Positions 35,759 through 44,972 of a stretch of DNA of 64,000 bases are shown here, in pieces. Each line of letters opens with the position of its first letter. Position 1 is the stretch's first letter. Location of the stretch: NCBI GenBank assembly GCA_902801165.1, contig CADCHI010000004.1, positions 1 to 64,000 of the forward strand. The letters are read 5' to 3'. Both the position numbers and the translations under genes were made by a program. This stretch comes from an uncultured Eubacteriales bacterium. Its GTDB lineage: Bacteria; Bacillota; Clostridia; Christensenellales; Aristaeellaceae. The notes below the pieces were generated by a model that saw nothing but the letters and a program-made list of their open reading frames with translations, had not been told where the DNA came from and ran no database searches.

Positions 35759-38008
35759 TCAGTTGCCTTCCATCATCATCATCTGCACCTTGTGGTCGAT
35801 CTCCCGGAGCAGCTCGTCCAGGCTCATGCTCCCATCGAGGTACTGGCTGATCAGCTCATAGCCCTCGCCAGAGTTGTTGGCGTACAGCCAGTTCACCGGC
35901 GAGATCACGACGCCGTCCGCGTGGGCGCGGTACCATGCGATGCTGCTCTCCGGGATCTCCCACCAGTACTTTTCCATTTGCGCCAGGTGCTCCTCGGCCT
36001 CGGCCACGCGCTCCTCCAGCAACTGGGTCTCGGAGGGGTCGGCGCTCTCCAGCTGCGCCCGCAGCTGCTCCAGGCTCTGGCGGGATTCCTCCAGCAGCTC
36101 CTCGTTCCGGGCGCCCCGGATGGGCTCGTCCAGCGCGGGGTCGATGTTGTAGAGCGTGGTGCTGGGTATGCTCGCCGCCAGCGTCTCCATGTAGGCCAGC
36201 GCCTCGTCCGGGTGCTGGGTGAAGGGGTTGACGAAGGCCACCACGGTGTCCAGGATCATCGGGGCGCGGGTATCCGCGTCCAGGCCCATCATCACGGGCG
36301 TGGCCTCGGAATAGGATTCGCCGATGCCATAGTTGACGGCGGTCTCAAACAGCGTCATCGTCTCGCCGCCCATGTCGATCACGATGCCGCCCATGCCACC
36401 GTCCTCGCCGTAGTCCTCCTCGCAGCCCAGGGCCTCGAAGTCGATGCGCTCCACCTTCTCCAGCAGGCCGCGAAGCAGCGGGGTGTTGTAGCCCATGTTG
36501 GGGTCCACCGCGTTCACATACTGCTGGTAGCTGTTGAAGATGGTGAAAAACAGGTCGCTGCGCATGCTGGAGACGGTCATGCCCTGATAGGTCAGCCGCA
36601 CGTTCTCGTGCTCCGCCAGGGGGCCCTCCAGCGTGGGCAGGAAGTCCAGGAAGTCCCACCAGTTGTCCGGTACGTCCTCCAGCGTCAGGCCCAGCGCCTC
36701 CAGCGCCTTCTCGTTGAAGCCGGGGCCCCAGCAGTAAGTCTCCAGGGGCAGCGCCACGAAGTGGTCGTAGGCGGAAAGGCACTCCTTCAGGGAGGGGTAC
36801 ATGCGCTCCGCCAGGTCGGCGATGGCCTCGCTGCGATCCAGCTCCATCATGTAGCCCCGCTTGTACACCGCGTCAAACGCGGCCGAGGAGGCGGCCACCG
36901 TGTAGATGTCCACGCTGTCGTCCCGGTTCATCATGCTCTCCACCAGGTTGTCCGCGCCGCGGAAATCCCTGGACAGCGTCACGCCCACGTTGCTGTGCTC
37001 CGCGCCGAAGCGGGTGGTGGCCGTGGTGACGGCGGTGCAGTAGTTGCTGTCCACCACCTTCAGCCGGAAGTCCACCTGGCTGCCGGCGACCAGGTCGCGA
37101 ATCGCCAGGCCCGAGCCCGCGTAGGCGTAGATGCCGTTGTTCAGCAGCACCGCGTGGCTGAAGCCGTAGGACTCCAGGGGCATGTCGGCCACGCCCGCGC
37201 CCACCTCGCCGGTGCGCGGGTCCACCGGGCAGATCTCGCCTCCCTTGAGGCAGTAGACGGTATCCGAGGCCTCGTCATAGACCAGGCCGTTGAGGGGCGT
37301 GTAGGACTGGACCTCGTACTCGCAGAGCGTCTGCACGCTGTCGGACTCATAGTCGTAGAGCAGGAACCGCGCCGTGTCAAGGCTGGAGTAGGAAAACTGC
37401 TCCACCAGCAGCGTGCCCTCCTGATAGGGCACCACCGCGTAGACGTCCTGCAGGTCGTAGTTCTTCTCCATCCTGCCGGTCTCCAGGTCGAGGACGGAGA
37501 GCACGTAGTCGTACTGGTCGTTGTAGTGCCGCAGGTAGGCCTTGCCGCCGCGGACCACCACGTCCATGGGCATGTTGGCGTAGACATCCTCGTCGTAGTA
37601 TTCCAGCAGGCCGCTCCAGTCCACGGTCGTCACCGGTTCAAAGGTGACGGTGTTGTCCGCCTCCAGTGTGATCCGGTTCAGCGCGGCCTCTTCCAGGTCG
37701 GTGTGGGCGCCGTAGCTCATCTTCACCGTGAAGGCGTACAGCTGCCCGTCGCCGATGAACGGCATGGCCGTGATGCCATCCGATTCCCCGAAGTTGTAGG
37801 TGTACTCCGTCAGCTCCGCGTCGCCCGGGCGCCAGGTGTACAGGTTGGCGCCATTGGACAGGTACAGCGTCTCGCCGTCGGTAAACGCGTTGTCAAAGCG
37901 GATTTCCCGACCCTCCTCCCGGCCCAGGATCAGATCGCCATCCGCGGCGAACGCGGGCAGGCAGGCCAGTGCCAGCAGCAGCGCCAGAAACAGGCTGAGC
38001 TTTTTCAT
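35759..38008 (-). CDS. secreted protein: beta-propeller-like domain fused to a family 1 solute-binding domain
   Basis: 749 residues with a clear signal peptide (MKKLSLFLALLLALACLPAFA). Residues about 25-330 are repetitive beta strands with YLSNGANLYTWRPGD and VYCLKGGEICPVDPRTGEV units, like a 6-8 bladed propeller. Residues about 335-740 resemble an extracellular solute-binding protein (FNEKALEALGLTLEDVPDNWWDFLDF segment, ASIPSTTLYNIDPALDEPI). A Glu-rich coiled coil interrupts the end. No transporter genes adjoin. It sits inside the otherwise conserved prkC-rsgA junction, so a sensing or envelope role is possible but unproven. Confidence 0.65.
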   Translation of the reverse strand: MKKLSLFLALLLALACLPAFAADGDLILGREEGREIRFDNAFTDGETLYLSNGANLYTWRPGDAELTEYTYNFGESDGITAMPFIGDGQLYAFTVKMSYGAHTDLEEAALNRITLEADNTVTFEPVTTVDWSGLLEYYDEDVYANMPMDVVVRGGKAYLRHYNDQYDYVLSVLDLETGRMEKNYDLQDVYAVVPYQEGTLLVEQFSYSSLDTARFLLYDYESDSVQTLCEYEVQSYTPLNGLVYDEASDTVYCLKGGEICPVDPRTGEVGAGVADMPLESYGFSHAVLLNNGIYAYAGSGLAIRDLVAGSQVDFRLKVVDSNYCTAVTTATTRFGAEHSNVGVTLSRDFRGADNLVESMMNRDDSVDIYTVAASSAAFDAVYKRGYMMELDRSEAIADLAERMYPSLKECLSAYDHFVALPLETYCWGPGFNEKALEALGLTLEDVPDNWWDFLDFLPTLEGPLAEHENVRLTYQGMTVSSMRSDLFFTIFNSYQQYVNAVDPNMGYNTPLLRGLLEKVERIDFEALGCEEDYGEDGGMGGIVIDMGGETMTLFETAVNYGIGESYSEATPVMMGLDADTRAPMILDTVVAFVNPFTQHPDEALAYMETLAASIPSTTLYNIDPALDEPIRGARNEELLEESRQSLEQLRAQLESADPSETQLLEERVAEAEEHLAQMEKYWWEIPESSIAWYRAHADGVVISPVNWLYANNSGEGYELISQYLDGSMSLDELLREIDHKVQMMMMEGN

Positions 38009-38038
38009 CGATGCAAGTCCTCCATTTCGGTTGGCGGT

Positions 38039-39874
38039 TTATTCAAAGTTGACCTGCTGACTCTCCATCAGTACGCCGTCCATGTAGATGTTGACGGTGT
38101 GGGTCCCCGGCTCGTCGCTGGACAGGGCGATGCGATAGGTGCCCGCGTTCAGCACGCCGTGGTAGACCTCCTCCACGTCCTCCGAGGGCGAGTGCATCAC
38201 CAGCTGCACGCTGCTGCCGTTCAGCGGCACCACCACGGACAGCTTCGAGGACGGATAGTACTGCGCGGGCTGCGGCTGGCTGACGGTGACGTCCACCACC
38301 GCCCCGGCCAGCAGCTCGGCGTTGGCCGGCTCACTCTGGGCCACGACGGAATAGGGCGCGGCGTCCGCGGCGTAGGCCTCGTTCACGTTCCCAAGCACCA
38401 GCCCCTCGGCCTCGATCAGCACCCGGGCGTCCTCCAGAGTCATGCCCGTCAATGAGGGCATCAGTATCCGCTGGCCGCTGACGGTCAGCATCACCGGCGT
38501 GTCCTTGGCCTGGGTCCCTGGCTCCGGCGTCACGGCCACCACCGTGCCCACCGGCGCGTCGGACTGCACGTAGATCACGCTGACGGACTCCACCCCCAGC
38601 GCGCGCAGGGCCTCCTGGGCTTCCTCCGCCGGCTGCCCGGCGCAGTCCTCCAGGTAGTACCAGCGGGTGCCCCGGCTGACGGTGAGGACCACCGGCACGG
38701 CATACTTCACCCGCGCGCCCACGCGGCGGGACTGGGCGATGACGATGCCCTCCTCGAAGTCCTCGCTGTAGCTGTATTCCAGCTCCACCTGGCCGTTCAT
38801 CTGCTCCAGGGCGTCCTGGGCCAGCAGCTGCTCCTGCCCGACGAGGTCGGGCATCACATAGGTATTCACGGTGTTGGTGAGGTACCAGGCGCCCGCCCCG
38901 GATATCAGCAGCACGCCGATGACGATGCAGGCAACCATCGTGAAGCGCAGGCGCTTGCGGTCCTGCTGGCGCTTGTGACGGCGCTCCTCCTTCTCCCGCT
39001 CCACCTCCGATTCGTCCTTGGGGTACTTCACGAAGCCCCCCTGGGGATGGGAGATGGACTTGCGCAGGTCGGCGGCCATCTCGGCGGCGGTCTGGTAGCG
39101 CTTGGACGCGTCCTTGCACAGTGCCCGCATCACCACCTCGTCCAGCGCCTTGGAGATGCCCTCCTGGTAGTCGCGCATGGACTTGGGTTCCTCGTTGACG
39201 TGCTTGAGGGCCACCGACACGGAGGTGTCCCCGTCGAAGGGCACCCGGCCGGTGAGCATCTCGTACATCACCACGCCCACGGAGTACAGGTCGCTCTTCT
39301 CGTCGGCCACCTCGCCGCGGGCCTGCTCCGGGGAGAAGTAGTGCACGCTGCCCAGCGCGGAGCCGGTGCTGCCCTCCTCCACCGTGGTGGTCTGGGCGGC
39401 CTTCAGCCGGGCGATGCCGAAGTCGGCCACCTTCACCCGGCCCTGGCTGTCCACCAATATGTTCTGGGGCTTGATGTCCCGGTGCACGATGCCGTTGCGG
39501 TGGGCGTGGTCCACCGCCGCCAGTATGCGGATTGTCATGCGGATCGCCGTGTCCGGGTGGATGGTGCCCTGCTGGCGGATCATCTCCTTCAGGGTCTGGC
39601 CGTCCACGTACTCCATGACGATGTAGCGCATGTCCCCGTCGATGCCCACGTCCAGCATGTTCACGATATTTTCGTGGGACACCTTGCTCGCGGCCTCGGC
39701 CTCCCGGCTGAACCGGCGCACGAATTCCTCGTCCGATTCATACTCCGGGCGCAGCACCTTGATGGCCACGATCCGGTTCTTCTTTTGATCAAAGGCGCGA
39801 TAGACGACGGCCATGCCGCCTGTCCCGACAACGGCTTGCACGACATACCGGCCCGATATGACGTGTCCTATCAT
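38039..39874 (-). CDS. prkC: PASTA-domain serine/threonine kinase (PrkC/StkP type)
   Basis: A 611-residue membrane kinase sensing muropeptides or lipid II. Kinase domain at 10-270 with glycine loop VVGTGGMAVVY, Lys39 in VAIKVL, HRDIKPQN (131) and DFG (151), and activation loop SALGSVHYFSPEQARG. A basic juxtamembrane stretch precedes one TM (about 311-331). Three PASTA repeats (about 337-402, 403-470, 471-540) and a C-terminal beta domain follow outside. The start overlaps the phosphatase stop by 4 bp (ATGA). Confidence 0.95.
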   Translation of the reverse strand: MIGHVISGRYVVQAVVGTGGMAVVYRAFDQKKNRIVAIKVLRPEYESDEEFVRRFSREAEAASKVSHENIVNMLDVGIDGDMRYIVMEYVDGQTLKEMIRQQGTIHPDTAIRMTIRILAAVDHAHRNGIVHRDIKPQNILVDSQGRVKVADFGIARLKAAQTTTVEEGSTGSALGSVHYFSPEQARGEVADEKSDLYSVGVVMYEMLTGRVPFDGDTSVSVALKHVNEEPKSMRDYQEGISKALDEVVMRALCKDASKRYQTAAEMAADLRKSISHPQGGFVKYPKDESEVEREKEERRHKRQQDRKRLRFTMVACIVIGVLLISGAGAWYLTNTVNTYVMPDLVGQEQLLAQDALEQMNGQVELEYSYSEDFEEGIVIAQSRRVGARVKYAVPVVLTVSRGTRWYYLEDCAGQPAEEAQEALRALGVESVSVIYVQSDAPVGTVVAVTPEPGTQAKDTPVMLTVSGQRILMPSLTGMTLEDARVLIEAEGLVLGNVNEAYAADAAPYSVVAQSEPANAELLAGAVVDVTVSQPQPAQYYPSSKLSVVVPLNGSSVQLVMHSPSEDVEEVYHGVLNAGTYRIALSSDEPGTHTVNIYMDGVLMESQQVNFE

Positions 39875-40596
39875 CGATCGGCAGCCTCCTCAAACACCGC
39901 GAACATGCCGGTGATGTTGTCGCTGCCGCCGTTCTCCAGGGCCAGGGTCAGCAGGCGCTCCAGCTTGTCCTGCCAGTCCGCCTCGGACTCGACGGCGCGG
40001 AGGATGTCCCGCTCCTCGACATAGTTGGACATGCCGTCGCTGCACAGGAAGAAGGCGTCGCCCTCCCGCAGGGACATCTGCATCACGTCGATCTCCACCC
40101 GGGACTCGGTGCCCAGCGCCCGGGTGATGATGTTGCGCTTGGGATGGACCCGCGCCTCCCGGGGGGTGATCATGCCGCGCTGCACCATCTCCTCCACCAG
40201 GGTGTGGTCGGTGGTGATCTGCATGATCGCGCCGCGCCGGACCAGGTAGATCCGGCTGTCGCCCACGTGGGCCAGGAACACCGTGTCGTCCTGCACCGCC
40301 AGCGCGGAGAAGGTGGTGCCCATGCCGCTCATGCCGGTGTTTTCCATGGCCGCGTAGTACACCTCGTCGTTGGCCCGCTCCACCGCCGCGCGCAGCGCCT
40401 CCGCGGTGATGCGCTCCACGTCGCGCATGCTCCTGGAGAATACCTGCACCGCCAGGGCGCTGGCCACCTCTCCGGCGTTGTGCCCGCCCATGCCGTCGGC
40501 CACGGCGCAGAAGCGCTCGCCCTCCGCCGGGGCATAGTAGGAGTCCTCGTTGATGGGGCGAACCCGGCCAACATCCGTAACAGCATAGACCTTCAT
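39871..40596 (-). CDS. stp: PP2C-family protein serine/threonine phosphatase (Stp/PrpC)
   Basis: Partner phosphatase of the PASTA kinase. 241 residues with metal-binding motifs VTDVGRVRPINEDS, AVADGMGGHNAGEVAS, HVGDSRIYL, CSDGMSNYV and GSDNIT. ATG 40596 is 9 nt after GGAGG and preferred over the ATG two codons earlier. Translational coupling to prkC by a 4-bp overlap. Confidence 0.95.
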   Translation of the reverse strand: MKVYAVTDVGRVRPINEDSYYAPAEGERFCAVADGMGGHNAGEVASALAVQVFSRSMRDVERITAEALRAAVERANDEVYYAAMENTGMSGMGTTFSALAVQDDTVFLAHVGDSRIYLVRRGAIMQITTDHTLVEEMVQRGMITPREARVHPKRNIITRALGTESRVEIDVMQMSLREGDAFFLCSDGMSNYVEERDILRAVESEADWQDKLERLLTLALENGGSDNITGMFAVFEEAADR

Positions 40597-40650
40597 GGGC
40601 ATTATCCTCCGATTCGGTTTCGGTGTCCTGCAATCCGTTTAGGGCAAGTA

Positions 40651-41715
40651 TCAATCCTTCGCGGCCTTCGCCTCGTCCAGCACCTTGCGGCGCAGCTGGC
40701 CGCAGGCGCCCTCGATGTCTGCGCCCATCTCCCGGCGAATGGTGGCGGAGATGTGCTTCAGCTCCAGCCGCTTCAAAAAGGCGTCCACGGTCTTCCGGTC
40801 CGGCGCGGCCAGGTTCCGCTCCTTCACGTCGTTCAGCGGGATCAGGTTCACATGGCACCGCAGGCCCCGGAGCCGGCGGGCCAGCTCCTCGGCATGGCGC
40901 ACGTCGCTGTTCAGATCCCGGATCAGCGCGTATTCGAAGATCACCCGCCGCCCGGTCTTGTCGACGTAGTTCTTGCAGGCCGCCAGCACCTGGTCGAAGG
41001 TGTAGGCGTGGGCCACGGGCATGATCTTCCGGCGAATCTCGTCGTTGGGGGCGTGCAGCGACAGGCTCAACGTCACCGGCAGGCCCTCGTTGGCGAAGTC
41101 GTACATTCGAGGCACCAGCCCGCAGGTGGACAGGGAGATGTTCCGCAGGGAGATGTTCAGTCCCTCCGGCGCGTTCACCAGCTTCAAAAAGCGCACCACG
41201 TTGTCGTAGTTGTCCAGCGGCTCGCCGCTGCCCATCAGCACGATGTTGTGCACCCGCCGCTGGGGGTCCTCCGCCTGGATGTGCCGGTTGGCCGCCGCCA
41301 CCTGGCCCAGGATCTCCCCCGGCGTCAGGTTCCGCACCCGTCCGTCCAGCGTGCTGGCGCAGAAGGCGCAGCCCATCCGGCAGCCCACCTGGGTGGACAC
41401 GCACAGCGTGTCGCCGTGGTGGTAGCGCATCAGCACGCCCTCGATCAGGTTGCCGTCCGTCAGGGCGTAGAGGAACTTTTCCGTCTCGTCGATTTGGGAT
41501 TTATAGCTCTCCAGGATGCGCACGGGGTTGGCCACCGCCACCTCGGAGAGCCGCTTGCGCAGCGCGGCGGACAGGTTGGTCATCCCGTCGATGTCCGCGC
41601 CCCGGGCGAGCCACTGGCCGATCTGCCCGGCCCGGAAGCGGCTCTCCTTCAGCTCCTCCACGACGAAGCGCTCCAGCTCCCCGCCGTCCATGCCCAAAAG
41701 CTGTACCTTGTCCAA
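40651..41715 (-). CDS. rlmN: dual-specificity 23S rRNA/tRNA m2A methyltransferase RlmN
   Basis: Radical SAM enzyme methylating A2503 of 23S rRNA and A37 of some tRNAs. 354 residues: CRMGCAFCAS gives the CX3CX2C cluster, GSGEPLDNYDNV the SAM region, and the C-terminal GACGQL holds the Cys that completes the methyl-transfer pair. Start is TTG 41715 with AAAGGGCG upstream, one base after the rsmB stop. Confidence 0.95.
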   Translation of the reverse strand: MDKVQLLGMDGGELERFVVEELKESRFRAGQIGQWLARGADIDGMTNLSAALRKRLSEVAVANPVRILESYKSQIDETEKFLYALTDGNLIEGVLMRYHHGDTLCVSTQVGCRMGCAFCASTLDGRVRNLTPGEILGQVAAANRHIQAEDPQRRVHNIVLMGSGEPLDNYDNVVRFLKLVNAPEGLNISLRNISLSTCGLVPRMYDFANEGLPVTLSLSLHAPNDEIRRKIMPVAHAYTFDQVLAACKNYVDKTGRRVIFEYALIRDLNSDVRHAEELARRLRGLRCHVNLIPLNDVKERNLAAPDRKTVDAFLKRLELKHISATIRREMGADIEGACGQLRRKVLDEAKAAKD

Positions 41716-41716
41716 T

Positions 41717-43435
41717 TTATACGCCCTTTCTGCGCATGCGCGCGATGAAGAAGCCCTCCAGGCCGTCCCGGTTCGGCAGGATCTGCACCCTGCCCTCGGA
41801 CCAATTGGCCCGAAGCGCCTCCGGCAGCCAGCCGCAGCCGTCGTCCGGCTCGAATTCCGGGTGCCGCGCGAGGAAGGCGCGGACCTGCCCCTCGTTTTCC
41901 TCCGGCAGGATCGTGCAGGTGGCGTACACCAGCAGCCCGCCCGGCTTCACCGCGCCGGCACAGGCGTCCAGGATCTCCCGCTGGACCTGGGGCAGCGCCG
42001 CGAGGCTCTCCTCGGTCTGGCGGTACTTGATGTCCGGCTTGTCGGCGATCACGCCCAGCCCGGAGCAAGGCGCGTCCACCAGCACGGCGTCCATGGACAG
42101 CGCCAGGCCGTCCGCGCTCTTTCGGGCGTCCCGCTCCACGGGCCGCACGTTCTCAAGGCCCAGCCGCCGGGCCGCCGCGCGGATCAGCTCCACGCGGTGG
42201 GGATGCACGTCCCAGGCGTACACGCGCCCGGAGGTGCCCATGCGCTCCGCCATCAGGCAGGTCTTGCCGCCGGGGGCCGCGCAGGCGTCCAGGATCTGCA
42301 TGCCCGGGCGGGCTTCCACGGCCAGGGCCGCCAGCATGGCGCTCTCGCCCTGGATGGAGAAAAGTCCCTTGCGATAGCCCTCCGTGGCCGCCAGGTTGCC
42401 GCCGTCCTCGATAATATAGGCGTCCTCAACGGTCCCGCGCCGCCAGTTCAGCTTCTGGCCGTCCAGCCACGCCTCGAATTGGGCCCCGTCCATCCGCAGG
42501 CGGTTCGGGCGCACCGTCTCGCACCTGCGCTGCGGCGTCCAGGCGGCGATCGCCCCGGCCTGCTCCAGGCCGTAGGCGTCGATCAGCCGTTGGGCCGCGG
42601 GCTTGGCCAGGGAATGGCGCACGGAGAGCCAGCCCACCGGGTCCTCATCGGGGTCCGGCAGCGCCAGCCCGTCGGCGTCACGGGCGCGGATCAGGTTGCG
42701 CAGCACGCCGTTGACCAGGCCGGTGAAGCCCTCCCGCCGGGCGGCGCGCACCTGCTTGACGGCCTCGTCCACCGCCGCGTGGTCCGGCACCCGGTCCATG
42801 AACAGCAGCTGCGCCGCCGCGATGTGCAATATGTCGTTGACCACCGGCTCCGGCCGCTGGTCCAGGAAGCGATCCAGCTGGTACTCTATGTACAGGCGGT
42901 TCTCCACCGCCGCGTAGAACATGCCCGCAGCCAGCCGCCGGTCGTCCTCCCGCAGGCGAGCCTCCTCCAGGCGGCGGTCCAATGCCTGGGACGCGTAGGC
43001 GTCGCCCCGGACCACGTCCTGCAGCGCCCTGAGGGCCGCGTCCCGGGCCGAGGGCCCTGCGGGCTTCCTGCCGCTGCCATTGGGCCTGCCGCCGGGGGCC
43101 TCCCTGCGCGGGGCGCGGTCCGTCCTCGGCCGCACGCCGCCGCTTCCGGGAAGGGCCGTGCGGCCCGCCGGCCGGTCGCCCTCCCTGCGGGGCGCGCCTT
43201 CCCTGGCGGGGCCCCTGCCGCCGCGATTGAAGGAGCCGCCTTTGACCTCACCGTCGGCGCGGCCAAAAGCGCCGCCCCTGTGTTCGCCGTCTGCGCGCCT
43301 GTAAGCGCCGCCATTGTGCCGGCCCTCGGCGCGATTATTGGAACCACTCTTGTGCGCACCATCGGAGCGGTTATATGTGCCGCCCCTGTGTTCGTCCTGT
43401 CGCGCGCCGTCCCGGCGCCTGTCCTCACTGCTCAT
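41717..43435 (-). CDS. rsmB: 16S rRNA m5C967 methyltransferase RsmB with long Arg/Gly-rich N-terminal extension
   Basis: 572 residues. From about 125 on it is a normal RsmB: NusB-like domain (RDAALRALQDVVRG, VPDHAAVDEAVKQVR), then a Rossmann methyltransferase with DACAAPGGKT, DAPCSGLG and the catalytic YATCTILPEENE. The first ~125 residues are an added low-complexity tail of imperfect ADGEHRGGAFGR-type units rich in Arg, Gly, Asn and Asp, probably disordered and RNA-binding. ATG 43435 has AAGGA 6 nt upstream and overlaps fmt by 11 bp. Confidence 0.93.
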   Translation of the reverse strand: MSSEDRRRDGARQDEHRGGTYNRSDGAHKSGSNNRAEGRHNGGAYRRADGEHRGGAFGRADGEVKGGSFNRGGRGPAREGAPRREGDRPAGRTALPGSGGVRPRTDRAPRREAPGGRPNGSGRKPAGPSARDAALRALQDVVRGDAYASQALDRRLEEARLREDDRRLAAGMFYAAVENRLYIEYQLDRFLDQRPEPVVNDILHIAAAQLLFMDRVPDHAAVDEAVKQVRAARREGFTGLVNGVLRNLIRARDADGLALPDPDEDPVGWLSVRHSLAKPAAQRLIDAYGLEQAGAIAAWTPQRRCETVRPNRLRMDGAQFEAWLDGQKLNWRRGTVEDAYIIEDGGNLAATEGYRKGLFSIQGESAMLAALAVEARPGMQILDACAAPGGKTCLMAERMGTSGRVYAWDVHPHRVELIRAAARRLGLENVRPVERDARKSADGLALSMDAVLVDAPCSGLGVIADKPDIKYRQTEESLAALPQVQREILDACAGAVKPGGLLVYATCTILPEENEGQVRAFLARHPEFEPDDGCGWLPEALRANWSEGRVQILPNRDGLEGFFIARMRRKGV

Positions 43436-44399
43436 CGGATGTCCTTCCCAGCCGCGTGCCGGCCTCGATTCGCTTGCCCGCCAGATACGCCTTCGCATCC
43501 ATGCGCTTGCCGCCGGGGGCCTGCAGCTCCAGTATCTCCAGGGCCCCCTCGCCGCAGCGCACCACCAGGCCCTCCTTGGGGCCGGAGGCGATCACCGTTC
43601 CCGGCAGGGCGTCACTCTCGCGCTCCACGGGCCGGGCCAGCCACACCTTCAGCCGTCCCTCCGGCATGTCGGTGTAGGCGCAGGGCCAGGGGTTCAGCCC
43701 CCGCACCCGGCAGGCGATCTCCCGGGCGGAGCGCGTCCAGTCGATCTCGCCCATGGCCTTGTCCAGCATCGGCTGGTAGCTGGCCTGCGCCGGGTCCTGG
43801 GGCACGGGCGTCAGCGCCCCCGCCAGGTATTCCGGCAGGGTTCGCACCAGCAGCTCCGCACCGACCTTCGACAGCCGCTCGGTCAATTCCCCGGCGGTCT
43901 CCAGCTCGCCGATGTCCACGCGCTTGGCGCGAAGCATGTCGCCGGTATCGATGCCCTCGTCGGTGAGCATCAGCGTCACGCCCGCCTGGGTCTCCCCGTT
44001 CAGAATGCACCAGTTGATGGGCGCAGAGCCCCGATACCCGGGCAGCAGCGAGGCGTGCACGTTCACGGTGCCATGGGCGGGGATGTCCAGCAGTTCGCGG
44101 GTCAGGATCTGGCCGAAGGCCGCTGTGACCATCACGTCGGGGGCCAGCGCCTTCAGCTGCGCCACGCCCTCGGGCCGGCGCACCCGCTCAAACTGGTAGA
44201 CCGGCAGCCCCTTCTCCAGGGCGAACTGCTTCACCGGGCAGGCCGTCAGCTTCTTGCCCCGGCCCGCGGGTCGGTCAGGCTGGGTGAACACGCCGACGAT
44301 CTCGTAGCGCGCGTCCTCCGCCAGCGCCGCCAGCGACGGCACGGCAAATTCCGGCGTGCCCATGAATACAAGCCTGTATTTCTGAGAAATGCTGTTCAT
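43425..44399 (-). CDS. fmt: methionyl-tRNA formyltransferase
   Basis: Formylates initiator Met-tRNA using 10-formyl-THF. 324 residues: FMGTPEFAVPSLAAL, the catalytic NVHASLLPGYRGSAPINW (Asn and His), TGDM and the C-terminal OB-like domain (GLNPWPCAYT). It sits 13 bp after def, the usual def-fmt pair. Confidence 0.96.
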   Translation of the reverse strand: MNSISQKYRLVFMGTPEFAVPSLAALAEDARYEIVGVFTQPDRPAGRGKKLTACPVKQFALEKGLPVYQFERVRRPEGVAQLKALAPDVMVTAAFGQILTRELLDIPAHGTVNVHASLLPGYRGSAPINWCILNGETQAGVTLMLTDEGIDTGDMLRAKRVDIGELETAGELTERLSKVGAELLVRTLPEYLAGALTPVPQDPAQASYQPMLDKAMGEIDWTRSAREIACRVRGLNPWPCAYTDMPEGRLKVWLARPVERESDALPGTVIASGPKEGLVVRCGEGALEILELQAPGGKRMDAKAYLAGKRIEAGTRLGRTSDEQ

Positions 44400-44412
44400 T
44401 GAGCGGTTTCCT

Positions 44413-44892
44413 CTATTCTTCTTCCTCTTCCTGCATCTGGTCGGTGACGTCCTCGATCATCTTGTCCACGTAGAGCACGCCGTCCAGGTGGTCCAGCTCG
44501 TGGCACAGGCACACGGCCAGCAGGCCCTCACCCTCCACCTCGATGTGGTTGCCCTTGCGGTCCTGAGCGTGCACGCGCACCTTCTCCGGGCGCTTCACGG
44601 TGCCCCGGCGGCCCGGCACGGACAGGCAGCCCTCCGCGCCGATGACCTCGCCCTCGCTCCATAGGATCTCCGGGTTCACCAGCTCGATCAGGCCCTCGCC
44701 CACGTCGATGACCACGGCACGCTTCAGCACGCCCACCTGGGGCGCGGCCAGGCCGACGCCGTCCGCCTCGTACATGGTGTCCGCCATGTCGTCCAGCAGC
44801 ACGCCCAGCCGGTGGTCGAACTTGACCACCTTGCGGGAATGCTTGCGCAGTATTTCGTCCTTGCCCATTTCAACGATCTTGCGAATTGCCAT
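44413..44892 (-). CDS. def: peptide deformylase
   Basis: Removes the N-formyl group from nascent proteins. 159 residues with the three metal motifs [18 protein letters not shown] and HELDHLDG (Cys and two His bind Fe/Zn). The open frame is much longer upstream, but ATG 44892 with GGAGG 6 nt ahead and the [10 protein letters not shown] start match homologues. The C-terminus is a run of five Glu. Confidence 0.96.
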   Translation of the reverse strand: MAIRKIVEMGKDEILRKHSRKVVKFDHRLGVLLDDMADTMYEADGVGLAAPQVGVLKRAVVIDVGEGLIELVNPEILWSEGEVIGAEGCLSVPGRRGTVKRPEKVRVHAQDRKGNHIEVEGEGLLAVCLCHELDHLDGVLYVDKMIEDVTDQMQEEEEE

Positions 44893-44972
44893 ACCATACC
44901 TCCACGCGGTCTGCGCGATTATCTCTAATTTTATGCGGTCGTGCCGCCTGCGCGGCACCGCGACATTCCAGT

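Noticed and set aside
34868..38455. 1195-codon plus-strand ORF opposite rsgA and the solute-binding fusion
   Set aside because: His/Gly/Val/Leu/Asp-rich translation typical of an antisense frame in GC-rich genes; overlaps convincingly assigned genes and has no ribosome site.
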